Shown one piece after another: positions 1 to 12,026 of a DNA stretch of 64,000 nucleotides. Position 1 is the first letter of the stretch; each line of letters begins with the position of its first letter. The translations under genes were made by a program, and so were the position numbers. The DNA lies in the NCBI GenBank assembly GCA_973895155.1, contig OZ316892.1, positions 13,454,001-13,518,000 on the forward strand. The letters run 5' to 3'. Under the pieces are notes generated by a model that saw nothing but the letters and a program-made list of their open reading frames with translations, made no database searches and was not told the origin of the DNA. The stretch is from Marsupella aquatica. Lineage: Eukaryota > Marchantiophyta.

Positions 1-2430
1 AGCTCATAGCTCTATTGTCATTGACTACTACGACCCAAAATCCATTGAGCTAATACCAGCTTGCTTCCCACAGAGTTCACCAAATATTGATGCTATCTCT
101 CGACCATGAACTGCAGCACCAAGCTCCTACATTAAGAAGTTCTACATTAATTTAGCTGGGAAGAAGAGAGCTTGCCAAAAATGAGAATACAAAGCCAATG
201 AACATAATCAATGTAGCTCAGGCAATACCTGGGAGGACTGATTCAAACCAATTCAAGCAAGAACTGCACGAGTGGAAAGAACTCATTACAAACTCAGATG
301 TGCCAGATCTTTGCCTGTCTCCTTTTCTCTTACCTCGGGGACACTGCCACCTTGACTGGTTATGGAGGGCGTCTTGACTTGGTGGGAAATTGGGCATGAT
401 TCTAATTCCAATTCATTTCTTCACAGGAGCTTTCTGGCAATTTTTGACGACTTCAACGACGTTGAAAGGCTCTTCTGCGCTCGATCCAATCGGTCAAGGA
501 CCATCTCTAGTGTTTAGGGAAGGGCCGAGGCAGGCACTGGCAGGCGGGAAGGAAGGCAGGCATGTCCAAACTCCAAAACTTGCTGCTGTTGGATAATGGG
601 CCCCTCTCTGTTAGGTGGGCGGGCTGGCAAGCAGCTACATTGCAAGGCTCGGCAGACAGATTGCGAGGTCGGTTCGAGGCTAAGATGAATCGATTCCCTA
701 CCAATTTCTGCCAAAAGCAACATGAGCTATTGAGGCTGCAACAGACATTGTTGGCAAATGGGACCACTCACCTCAATCCGAAGTTGGCGATGGAAGGCAG
801 CAATGACGATGGAAGATGTCCACCTGTGCTTCTTGACCTTGTAACATCAAATTCCTTGCATCAGTCTTGCCCCAACATGAGAAAATGGCAACATGGATTC
901 CATCACATTCTAGACGTCTGCTCCCTTGCGCTCAATGATAAATCTTCATGAGAACCAAACACAAATTCATGCCAAAACTAACCAAAATGGTGGGAGGGAA
1001 GGGCTTCAGTTTCAACCCGGATGCGCCTTCTTTCACTTTCAATCCCTTAGCTCCCGCTTTCACTCCTCTCCCTCCTTTGCCAAGTCTGCTATGGCTTCGC
1101 TAAATCTTGCACCGACATTCATCCCCGCAGTAGCTCAAATCTCAAATGTAGGTCTACAGCCAGGGCGGACCCTCACCAAAGGTGGAGCGAGAAACTTCGT
1201 CATCATAGAGGCGACAGGTAAGATCGGGGGCCGAATCCAAAATACCCCATTCCTGAATATAGTCAAATCCGGTTGTTCCCCCAGGGCATGAAGTCAAACT
1301 CCGAACCTTCACCTCCTTATTCGAAAATGCCTCAGTCCACCATCATCTTCTTCACACAGATGAAGCCACAGTCTTTCAATTAAACTCAAACTCCAGGAAT
1401 GAAAAGCGAAGTGGGCATCTGGGTCCACAACAATCATCCCAGCCTCTCCTCTCCTCAGTTCTCACTCCCTTGAACACGCGGCCTTCACCACCTTGAGTCC
1501 AGACAGCACTTGAACCCAGACGCGCTACCTGTTTGAATGCCTGTAGTCTTGCTTCTTCCTTCACCGAATGCTTGCCATAGCTCTCCACCTCCAAGGCTCT
1601 TATGTACTTCCTCTGTAGTGCAACAGCAACATTAGACCGGCCCAATCTTCTTTGACATACGGTTTGATTTACAGAAACTTCATTTTGTTGGAGGCTTTGC
1701 CAAGCTAGAAGCGGGAGACATTGACTGCAACGGTGCAGCTCTGAAGCAGGAAGAAAGGGGAATGAGGAATTGGAAGCAGGGAAAAAGCACTGACAGAAAA
1801 ATTGAAGAAGTGAGAACTGAAAAGGCGAACGCACAGCACAAAGCGTTCTCCAAGGTGAGGTTAAATGAGAATCCACAGGCAAGAGTTCACATGAAGCACT
1901 TCAAAGTCTTAAATAAAGCCAGAAAGCCCTATCCAATCAGAGCACCAGATGCACGGATAGATTAATGACGCCAACTAATTATCAAAGCCAATGAACGTGA
2001 TCAATGTAGAGGCAACTACCTGGGAGGACCGATTGATTTTGTGTACATTTCTATTGTGGATCCATCCCGTTCGTGCCACCTAGCTCTGAATGGAAGAAGA
2101 GCTCCAAACTCATGCACCTTCCGTGCTCAGAATCCCAGTCTGCCTCTTTGGAGATACTGAGGGAGTCGACGACATACTCCAGACCAATAGATGGAGTCCC
2201 TCCTGGATCCCTGTAGCAAAATCAGACACAAGAAAATAGAGGCAACCAAGCTCAAAGCACGCCGTCTAAGTGGTTTTGCTTGGAGGTGGTGGGTTGAGCT
2301 TAGAAGCATTTGCAACGACAAACAGGATGCCGTTTATCAGCCCTGCACAAATAGGCAACTTCACATTGTCGGCCGGTGATCACAAATTTTGTTGGACTCT
2401 TTCCAAGGCTGAAGTTCAAGTTTGATGTCT
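1..2430. other. no supported gene; short dispersed direct repeat
   Basis: I see no recognisable protein or RNA gene here. The open frames (such as 562-951 + and 1376-1882 -) lack family motifs and convincing splice structure. A diverged direct repeat of about 55 bp is present at roughly 191-245 and 1983-2038; both copies contain AAGCCAATGAAC and ACCTGGGAGGAC. This suggests old repeat-derived sequence. Confidence 0.4.
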
Positions 2431-2486
2431 CAAAGACTATCAAGCTTACCGAGGAAGTTCTGACCTACGTTGCTTGATAGTCTTTG
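2431..2486. repeat. 15-bp inverted repeat (hairpin)
   Basis: CAAAGACTATCAAGC at 2431-2445 is followed after 26 nt by its exact reverse complement GCTTGATAGTCTTTG at 2472-2486. A further partial copy (GCTTGATAGTCT) begins near 2505. It could be the end of a small DNA element or a local duplication. No function is visible. Confidence 0.6.
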
Positions 2487-2879
2487 ACGGCAACGTCTCC
2501 AGCAGCTTGATAGTCTGGACGGTAGCATCTCTAGCAGCTTAATTGCTATCCTTGCCTTTTTGTTGAGAGGAAATGTCGCTTCGGATAAATTTGCAAAACA
2601 TTGATCAATTCTTATGAGCAGTCCACTCCACTTCCACAAATTCAAAATCAAATTAAGGGCAAAGACAAATCAAACGGCGAATCGATCATGCAGCTGATCT
2701 TGGACTTCCCTGGCTTGCATTCACATGCACTTCCGTGCTTTCCATGTAACATTGCGGATCGTGTTCCCAACTGACAGAGCCAGATCCGCCGCGTTGCTTC
2801 TCCTTCCAAACCTATTAGTTTACACTGGCTCACCCTTACTTTCCACCGGCACCCACACCCCTACCCCCCAATTCTTTTT

Positions 2880-2963
2880 CCTTACCCCCAGAGTTTCGGT
2901 CTAGAGGCTTCACTCTAGACCGTAGGTCATGAACATTAGGTTGCACTTCGCGCTTTATTAGTA
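2880..2963 (-). repeat. dispersed repeat with XbaI-like palindrome, truncated copy
   Basis: On the minus strand this begins A|TCTTACTAATAAAGCG and contains a perfect 9-bp inverted repeat, GGTCTAGAG and CTCTAGACC, with a 6-nt loop (about 2899-2922). Related copies lie at 21870-22098 (-), 41457-41740 (+) and 57130-57880 (+). The shared start after an A, beginning with TC, would suit a Helitron-like terminus, but this copy's other end is not found. Confidence 0.55.
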
Positions 2964-3499
2964 AGATTCTCTGCTTCTATTGCTCCTCACTTTTTTGGCT
3001 TACAAACATTGCTTCTCACTTCTTTTGGTTTACGACTCGGGAAGAAGGGCATAGTTCAAGTTCTAGTACACTTGCAGCTCGCTTTCTTGTTCCCTTTATC
3101 ATTCGCTACCCCACTCTTTCGGTTTTTTCTGACGCTCCAGCAAGAAGGGTGTGTTCAACTAGTACTGCTGTGCTAGTTCACATTTTTTTTGTTCAGCAGT
3201 TCAGTTGTTTTCATTCCTTCAAAGACTTACCTGGGTTATTGACGGGGGCAGAGCAATAGACGACAACCTTGAGGCCCTCAACTCTGCCTAGGTTCTTTCT
3301 CTTGCAACAGCTCAAGATTTTCATATGTGTGTGGCATGGGCATACACTGAAACAGTTCCTCATCGATAGAGGTATGTTGTGTATCAAAAACTAGCATATG
3401 TTGCTAGCTTTGCGGATAGAACACCCTTCCCAACAGCAGTCACAGCTGTAGTGCAATCCACCTAGGAGGTACCAGGCGAACAACATGTGGGTTCTTGAT

Positions 3500-4000
3500 T
3501 TTAGGTTTCTACTTTGTATTTTTTCTTTTCATCAATGTTGTTTCGTCATTTGAGTTATTCTTTCATGGGTTCTTTGTTTCACCAGTTTTGTTCATATTTG
3601 TTTCACATGTGCCTCCTTTTCTTTCCCAACTGCAAGTATAAACAACCTGGGAGTTGCTCAGCAAAGACCATGTTGGTGTATGCCTTTAGTTTTCATCAAT
3701 GTTAACTTATTGTTTCAAGGTTTCTTTGTTCTACTATACTATAATTTCATTTTCTTTCTTTGGCATGTGCCTCCTTTCTCCCGAATGCACTGCAGAACCC
3801 GTGGGAATTAGGAGGCAAAAACCACCAGGGTTCCCCTTTTGGTTTTTGGGGTTCTGTTTTTTAATGTATCTCTATTTGTTTATTTCCTAGTATTATCATT
3901 GTATGGGTTCTTTGTGCTACTTGTTTGGCTTGTGCCTCCTTCCCCCTCCTTTGGGTTGGAACTCCTACTGGATGGCAACATGGGGGTTCAATTCCCCTAT
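3500..4000 (+). repeat. degenerate tandem repeat, about 160 bp x 3
   Basis: Three diverged T-rich units each contain a stretch like ATGGGTTCTTTGT followed by CATGTGCCTCCTTT or CTTGTGCCTCC, with the latter motif at about 3608, 3764 and 3929. The spacing is therefore 156-165 bp. There is no coding capacity with recognisable motifs. Confidence 0.55.
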
Positions 4001-4374
4001 GGAGTATTGTTAAATTATGATAAATATTTGCAATGTATCAACTAAGTTATTTTGCAATGCAATGCCATGCATGTTACTCTTCTATTATAGGTAGAGCACG
4101 TATAGACACTTGGTCCATGGCCATTTTCCAAACTTGTAATACGGCAACACAACTCACCACTTGCATTGATGGTGCTAAACCCTAACTTCACATCCTACAA
4201 TATATATTCTATTACAATTAGAAAATAGATGGCAAGGTGATATATATGGGACAAAAAATATGGCAAATGAATATAGTATAACCCACAACTTATATATCTC
4301 CTTATACAATGTAAAACGCACAACAATGGTGGAAGTTTCTAGCCAAAACAAATGTATCAAGTATCACATATCAT

Positions 4375-7300
4375 AATCTACACCTCTTCCAAATATGATA
4401 TGGGCCACATCTTTCTTCCACCTGATGCTTCTAGGAACTAGGTCACGAACCTTTGATGTGCGCTGACGTGTACATGTATTACTAGGCTCTCTTGTTCGAA
4501 CTCGTACCACCTCTCGACCAATGTTTTCATTCCAGCACATTGCAGCACATGCCATCCAAGCTTCATGGGTCATGGAAAAATGAATCCTCTTCATAGCATA
4601 TTTGTTGATGTTTCCATGAAATGTTTCACTAAAAAAAATTTCTCGGGCTCCAGTGTAAAACCGAACATTGATTGCAGTGACATTCTTTTGCAACCATTGC
4701 TTCAAAGCTCTATGTGTAGCGCCCCCCTACAAAATCCGCAAGAATCCATATTTGAAAATATTATAAATCCCAAAAGATTAGGTAACAATCCAAAAAAATT
4801 ATTTCTCTCATACACAAATTACAATTCAACCAAGTTTAATCAATAGTAGCCTTTAACTTACCTTCAACATAGTATGGCATATATAGTTGCATCTTCCTCA
4901 CAACACTTGCGAGGAAGGAAAGTTTTGCAGGGTTCATGGTTACCAGCCCAATGATCAGTTGCCGTGATGATCTCCCTAGCCAACCTAGTAGCATCATCAT
5001 TTCCCTTGTAAGTAGTCATTACAATATAATTCAAGAGTTAGTTTAGTTCAAATAATGAAAGAATTGAATTGCTTGAATTAATTTGAATGTAACTGAATAC
5101 CATAGTTACCAATCTACCTTTCTTTTGCATTGCAACAATAATAGTAGAACCAACTCTTCAACTTATCACCAAGTTGGTTCTCTGTCAATTCTGGATACTT
5201 CAATTGCCTCCTGGTGTGCAATGTGATGTCCTCCTCTGGAAGCCCTTTATGTCTTCCAATGCGGTGCACCACTCTGTCTTATTCCATATATGCCTCAATA
5301 GGTGGTCCTTGCACCAATCTGACAACACTCAAATAGTGAATCTGCCAAATTTTTGCAAGGATATAGCACAATCGATCCCACTAGCAGGTGTTGTTTCTTT
5401 CACATTTGCTAGCTCTTTGTTAAATTGCTTCAAAAGATTCTTGCATTTGTGCCATAGATCCTTCTTGTTATCAATATTGAGCTCACAAAGAATAGCATCA
5501 ACTGTGTTGTTATCATCGTGAACAACCTCGTTAATTGTAACTCCAACATCTTGAAGATGTTATAGGGCACGACGAACACCAATTGCCTCAATAGTGCCAA
5601 AATTCCCAGCCTCAACGCGGTTGATTGTTACAAGCTCTACTACCTTACTAGTAGCCATGTCTATTACAGGAACAGTGCCATGATATCCAGAACGGGATGA
5701 GTTCCAACGACAATCCACATATAAAATTATTGGAGTGGAACCTACAATTATCATAAATTCACAAAATATTTAGAAAGCAACATTTACATGCATGCACTAA
5801 CAACCTAGAATATGTAGTAAATTGATAAACTAATCAAGCAACTTACTAGCTAGATAACAAATGTTTCATTAGAAGAAAGATTGACATACCATCTCTTTCT
5901 GCTAAGCTTTGTTGCAACCTTTGTTTCTTATGATTCCAGACTTGCAGTACTACTCCAATCCATCCAATGTCTCTTCTGGCTCCATTTTGAAATCGAAACC
6001 AGTGGGTGTTTCTTGGAACATGGATCTTAATGTGAGAAAATAGTTCACATATGATGTTGTGTGTTAGACCAGCAGAGAGAGAAAAATGATAAATTAGTCC
6101 AGTGATTGCAGGAACACCTGTAATCATGAATAAAACAAGATTTGACTTAAAAACTTTTTGTTTCAAAATGCATAATATTAAATTAAAAAAAGTACAATAG
6201 TATAAATAAATAGTATTAATTTGAGCAGATGACATACCTCTATGAAGTTCATTCTCTCCAGTCATGAAAGATTGTGTATGCCCTTTTGGGCACTTCAACT
6301 TCAATATCCACAACTGATGGTGTGTCACTATGTCATCAACCAAATACTTATCGACACAACCTTCAACACGACAATTCACACAAAATTCCTGGAAAAATTT
6401 GTGGACCTTGCTTTTTTGCCAAAAAGCATACTCCACTAGGCTCTGAGGATCTGACTGGGTTGTATTTTCTTGAGATGATGGCTCGTACTCAAAATCCAAA
6501 CTGGAGTCAACTTCTATTTGCTCAGAGGAAGTAGATGCCTTGAAAAACACACAATAATTAGTAAGCTATGTAAAGATGCAATTAATTTAAAACATATAAT
6601 TATAACTATGAATTGATGCAAATGACAAAGACAACAATGTGCAAAAATACAAATGATACTTTACTGACATTCTCTTCAAACCGAGAATCCATGAAAACCA
6701 TATTGTCTAATCCAAATGTTGTTGGATCAGCCACTTCCAGCAAACGAATGGCTCCATCCTCATTTGATATCTGTTAAGGGTTTAGGGTGCAATATTTGTT
6801 TCTTAGTTGAAGGTACAGTAACTTCCATAAAATGAATGCATTACCTATGTAAAGTAAAGTTCCTGATTAATCTTGCATCACTTGTCAATTTAGATCTATT
6901 CCATGAATAAAGAAAAATAATCCCTTCCCTAGACCCCTAACCAACCTCTACAAATACCATCTTCAATGCTCAAATGTTTTTGACACCCGCTAAACAAAGT
7001 ATGGCAATTGATAGAAAAAATAGCGCAAAACTTGATCACTAAACGCCATGGCTAGGGCCAAAGAAGTCAAAGAAGTAAGCTAAGCATGATATTAGGGTTT
7101 AGGGTTTAGGTAAAATAAAAACCCATGAAACATTATATTAGGGAAAAAACTATTGTAACCTCATTTCTATTGTATGCAGTTTGGGCAAGGGTGATGACTC
7201 AAAAGTTAGTCCTTGTGCTATCATTATTGAAAATTATTCTGTTAGCATATTATGTACAGTATGTGACGTTAAAATTTAATCCTTTTTTTATCATCATATT

Positions 7301-8166
7301 TTGTCATTAATTTGATGTTTGCAAACAAAAAAATCACAGTCTGTGCATTATATTGTACATGTGTACTTATTTTATGGAACAAATATAACACAGAACAAAA
7401 GGATTAAAAACCGTAAACAAAGTTACCTGGGAATCAGATATCAAAGGGCCATCTTCCATGTTTATGTTGGAATGCGGAATGTGTTGTGCATCCTCCTCCC
7501 CAGACTCAATGTGGTCAGATACACTAGTGTTCAAGTCTGAATCATCTTGCTCTTCGTCTGAAGGTGATGCCTCATCAGGAATGGATTTGTCATTATTTGG
7601 ATTGGATGATGATGCACCACAAGATGGCTACAAGACAAAAATACAAACATGGGTAGACAATACTAAATCATGATGTACCAAAGACAAAAACTCTAAATTT
7701 TGGATAACCCTAATTGTTTTAATACGTCAAAAAGGAGAGATGCTGAAAGAGATTACTCGCATGAAAACCTAGAAAAACAAGGATTAGTGAAATAAAGCAA
7801 TCTTGAGACTAGAATGAGAAATAATATACAAAATACCTTGGCAATGATCCCAAATGTTCCCAAGTCATCTTCATCAGCAAGGTGTTCATCATTTATCCAC
7901 CCAAAGTCATTAGGGCCCTCACATGCTGGTACTTCCTCTTGAGATCGTCGACACCGACCGCTAATAGCAGCAGAGATTTGCATGGACATACCATCCATGA
8001 GCCAAGCCATCAACTTCCCATGGGACCATTTGGTGGCATCCTGTAAGGCATGGTATGTATGTATATGGCTTCCAGGAAGCCTACATCGAAGACTGCCCCG
8101 AGCTTGGTGATAATCCCTCCTGTGTGGTTGACGTACCATTTGTCCTACTCTGACAACCAAAACCAT
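4375..8166 (-). pseudogene. decayed DNA transposase (Kolobok-like, D...DLWH...H family)
   Basis: This minus-strand multi-exon gene is broken. Plausible exons are 8166-7837, 7627-7427 (acidic, Ser/Asp/Glu-rich), 6770-6665, 6538-6238 (CVNC...C...CPKGH zinc-binding-like cysteines), 6117-5890, 5741-about 5340, about 5010-4865 and 4705-4375. Most have GT/AG borders. Core motifs are VDCRWNSSRSGYHGTVPVID, then DLWHKCKNLLKQ, then HWAGNHEPC, then ETFHGNINKYAMKRIHFS. This order matches a transposase family in which an Asp strand is followed by D-W-H, HWsGdH and ESFHn-KYapKR blocks. From memory I associate it with Kolobok, but an unusual MULE-like group is possible. An in-frame TAA at 5560-5562 (where a Gln codon would fit) and other stops show it is dead. 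I found no terminal repeats or target duplication. Confidence 0.65.
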
Positions 8167-8565
8167 AGTGACAACAACAAGTTTTTGCTAATTAATAGAC
8201 GTCCTTATATTTGTCTAGTACCTCAAACATCATGCTTCTTCAAGTCTAGAATGCACTTGTGGATGAAAATGCAAGAGTTTAGTTAGCAGGTTCATATATA
8301 CCTTCCTTCACAACATTGCAAATGCCTTGTATTTGACCCAAATGAGTGCCTTCCTACCGGGCAAGTCCTGAAACAAAAGTGGGTCATCTCCCTCACCCAA
8401 TCTGCATTTGACCTGCATGAGTGGCCTGACTTTTGGCAGGTTCTAAAACTGAAATGGTCAGACTATCATCCTCTATGATGGGTGAAGGCTAGTTCCCTTT
8501 CCATGGCCATCATCGTTGTCAATTGTGACATGAAGCCACTACTGTGTGATAAACCATGGCATCCC

Positions 8566-9046
8566 GCCCCTACCCTGTACGTTTTGTGTAAACTGAGAAT
8601 CGCACCATACAACTAGCCGGTTGTCGTTCAATGTAAACGATCTTGCCCCTACCATGTCATTTTGTGTACACCAAGAATTTGTTGAGCATAGACGACACTC
8701 GTAACGGTAAGCACATGACACATCCAATGCGCAAGTAGTCGACACAAGATATACGTGGTTCACCTCCTTGAGGCTACGTCCACGGGAACACACAAGAGAG
8801 CTTTATTGAACTCTAAGCCGGTCGGCCTTACCAAGTCTCTACAGTGTAAGCTCTTCTCATCTCTCAAGTGGCTCCGTAACAATGAGCCTAAGTTCCACTT
8901 ATCCAAGCAAACACCGCTTGGCATATAGTGAGCATCCTAGTTAACCTGACCACGTCTTTGACTATGGTTAGTCTAACTATGGTTACATGTCATAACCCTA
9001 GATCTTGAGTAAATACCTAACAAAATTGCACCAAAGAACTAGCCGG
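8566..9046 (+). repeat. two diverged tandem units, second one split by a solo LTR
   Basis: Unit 1 (8566-8620) runs from GCCCCTACC through TTTTGTGTA and ACTGAGAATCGCACC to ACTAGCCGG. Unit 2 starts at 8645 with the same landmarks, is interrupted at 8680 by the LTR, and resumes at 9023 with AAATTGCACC...ACTAGCCGG (to 9046). Unit 1 therefore serves as an empty-site reference for the LTR insertion. Confidence 0.7.
8680..9022 (+). mobile_element. solo LTR (family L1 of this window), 343 bp
   Basis: It begins TGTTGAGCATAGACG and ends AAATACCTAACA, so it has TG...CA termini. Internal landmarks shared with copies at 21343, 25090 and 39365 are AGTAGTCGACACAAGATA, GTGGTTCACC, GGCTACGTCCACGGGAA, and (except in the 39365 copy) GGCTCCGTAACAATGAGC. 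Flanks are GAATT on the left and AAATT on the right, a 5-bp target duplication with one mismatch. No internal retrotransposon coding sequence is present. Confidence 0.8.
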
Positions 9047-11010
9047 CTTATCTAAGTGTTGAAGTGCATGGCGCAAGGAAGGAAAAGCATCGCCGATTCG
9101 CGGTTCTCACAAACATTGTGTTTCTTAGGCAGGATGGACAGAGAAGATTACAATAGTTTGGCTACTCTGCTATGCCGACTGCTTTCCCCTATCGCAAAGG
9201 CAGGATACTAAGTATGAATCATAGTTTCATACTCAGTACTCTGCTCACCAACATACTAATGTGCTTTTAGACAATGTTGCAGCCCTGGTAAAGTTGTCGT
9301 ATCTTCTGCGCAGCAATGTGCAAACATCATTGTTGCATGTAAATCAGCAAAGAAGTAAATCAAACATGATGTTGCCAGTAATGACTTGAGAGAGTGACAA
9401 CTTGACCTGCAATCATAGCTTATAATAGAGCAATTGATATAGTTGGTGGCTCATCCCAGTAGCAGCTGGGCTTTGCTTGTCGCATTTTGCATTTTGTGTC
9501 TCCAGAAAGATACAGAATTGCATGGCAAGTTGTCAGTTGCCTTTCAATTTGATGAAGATTGATTACACCAAAATAACCGTGATACTATAATACAGTTGTC
9601 AGCAGGGTTCAGCTGAGTCCGGATCCACTTTCTCCGAGAATTACTGTGGGATTGGACATGGTGGCCTAGCTAGTTTTGGAATTGGCACTACCAGATTCAA
9701 AATTGTGTGAAGCTCTTCCGGATCTGGCATGGTGGCTCCGGTTTGGGATTCCAACTCTCTTCTTCCGTCGACGGCGCCCCATTTGGAAGCAAACAAATTT
9801 TTGTGGGCTGCATCTTGGTTTGACATCTGGATTACTAGTTTCGAGAATTGTAGTTATCTCGTTGACGAAAGGTTGGATCCGGTATAACACCCGGTGTAAC
9901 ATGCAGCTCAATTTGGTATGGTGGCTCTGTTTGGGAATTACCTGCGTGCTCCAAGACGCATCAGCTGGAACATTCAAATCTTTGGCACACGGTACCATTT
10001 GGCAGTAGTGTGGAAGTTGTTTAGGATTCAAGAGATTGGCAGAACTCCCGCGTCATATCTTTGATGTAAAAAATCTCAGGTTGGCGACATTTACATGCAT
10101 GCTTTTCTGATTGTAATAACCACCAACACTACATTCGAAGAGGATGTTCAAGCCGGATCTGTAATCAGGGTTGTTTTAGGTCTTTGCATATGTAGAAAGA
10201 GCGTCGTTCTTGTGCTCACACCAGTGGAAATCAGGCAAGAATAAGGATGATTGAGAAGTTCTTCGGAGACATGAACGTGAGGGTTATTTTTTTGATGGGG
10301 AAATGGTTGATCCACTATGTTTTGGGTGCGTTACTCACAACGGTACAGCCATCCGCAGAACATAATAACAAGGGATCAACAAAGATCCATCTGCTCTATC
10401 ACATTGCTTATCAGATTGCGCTAGTTTCGTATAGTCGGCTTTAGAAGGCTGCTATTCTGATGATCTAATTGCTCGGATCAATTTTCCCTTCATTCAGGTT
10501 CTGGATATGCTCAAAAGCGATGTTGAACAAAAAAAGGCAAAGTCCTTGTGTGCGCCGGCCTCCTATGTCAATTGCTTTCTTCGGCCTCCTATGTCAATGA
10601 CTAAAAATATGCCAAAGGATGAGGCAATTTTGGTTGCGATAGTTCTTGTGTACTTAGAGAACATGTCAATTAGGCCATTCATGCAGAAGAGCACATGCAC
10701 AAATCCATTTCGATTGAGTGTGTTTTTTCAAGGCCAACACACTCACAAACGTTCATGGCTATGGCAGCGTGTTTTGCAGCCCCTAAACTCATGAACCATG
10801 ATACCTACGCATTCACACGAACAAACGAACGATTGACGGCAAGTCCAACACACTTTTTGGACCACTACTGACCCACCTACTATTGCGGACCACTGGGGCT
10901 ATGGCAGGGACGCAGTGCCTTGGTTGGGCAGGTTTGGAAGAATGAGCCTTGACCGGCGCTTGGCGCTAGCACTATTTATATGGACAGTGATGGTTTAATT
11001 AAAAGAGAAG
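9047..11010. other. no supported gene
   Basis: Short open frames in both strands lack motifs. A degenerate internal repetition (GGCATGGTGGCTCCGGTTTG near 9727 and a related GGTATGGTGGCTCTGTTTG near 9915) and a short direct repeat of CGGCCTCCTATGTCAAT (10557 and 10582) are visible. Confidence 0.4.
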
Positions 11011-11019
11011 AGGCTCAGG
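11011..11019. repeat. left target-site duplication of the MULE
   Basis: AGGCTCAGG directly abuts the left TIR. The identical 9-mer abuts the right TIR at 16790-16798. Confidence 0.9.
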
Positions 11020-11189
11020 GAACTTAAAGCCCCCATGGACACAAACATTTTCATACACGACCGGGATCGACACACTGGAATTATAGTGTCACAACAAGAC
11101 GGATTGACACCTAAAATGTATTCCCGGTCTCTCATTAACGGAGGACTTAACGTAAGTTTAGTGCTTGAACTGTTTTTCCATCCTTCCTG

Positions 11190-11305
11190 CAACCCTAGTT
11201 CTGCTACAAGAAGCAAAACAAATGCTTCCCGTCTTCAGCTTGGCAGGGACTCTGGTTCTGCTACGAGAAGCAAAACGAATGCTTCCCGTCTTCAGCTTGG
11301 CAGGG
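11190..11305 (+). repeat. tandem duplication, about 57 bp x 2
   Basis: Two adjacent near-identical units run from TTCTGCTAC through AGAAGCAAAAC and AATGCTTCCCGTCTTCAGC to TTGGCAGGG, differing at a few positions. They lie within the left part of the MULE. A second local tandem repeat follows, containing GCTGGCTGCGCTTAGGGTCG at about 11386 and 11443. Confidence 0.8.
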
Positions 11306-12026
11306 GCATCGTCGATATTGAATGTTGCAACTTCCACAAAAAGAATGTGATGCAGGTTAGTGTCCTAAATTGTATGCTGGCTGCGCTTAGGGTCGGGGTT
11401 GGGCAATCGATTCAGTCCCGGATTGAGGGTAAAATGAATCGTATGCTGGCTGCGCTTAGGGTCGGGGGCTGGGTAATCGATTTAGTCCCAGATTGAGTGC
11501 AAAATGGGGGCTGCTGCGCTGATATGTGGGGGGCTGGTTGCGCTGCAATTTGGAGGGCTGGCTGCTGCAATTGAGGCTATGCTTGCTAGCTGTGCTGAAA
11601 ATCGGGGGGCTGGCTGGGCGTAGGGTCAATGCCATGGTTCAGGTTAGCTTTTGCTGCGCTACGATTCAAGCTATCCTGCAAAATGGGGTGCTGGCAATGC
11701 AGCAAAATCTGAAGGGTTGGCTGGCTAGATGTGCTGCAAACATCACTCAATAGATTGCATTTACTTCAACTCCTGGATTAAGCAATTTCGGACATAAGGT
11801 GGAGACTTAGATTGTTATTGTATGTATGCATGTTTAATTTGTTGCTGAAATTAGTGCTTTTGTTCGCTGCAACCTAGTCATGATATGGGCGATTACATAC
11901 ATTTCAATGCAAAACCACAACCTGTTATGGACTTTAAAAGTCACAGGATGTCCGACATGTTCAAATTACCACAAATGTAACTAGTCTAAATAATGCATAG
12001 GACGTTAAAGTTGGGCACATACACCA

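Noticed and set aside
562-951. 129-codon open frame on the plus strand
   Set aside because: No recognisable family, no conserved motif pattern, and competing frames on the other strand at the same place.
1376-1882. 168-codon open frame on the minus strand
   Set aside because: Composition looks like chance; no domain motif or splice partner seen.
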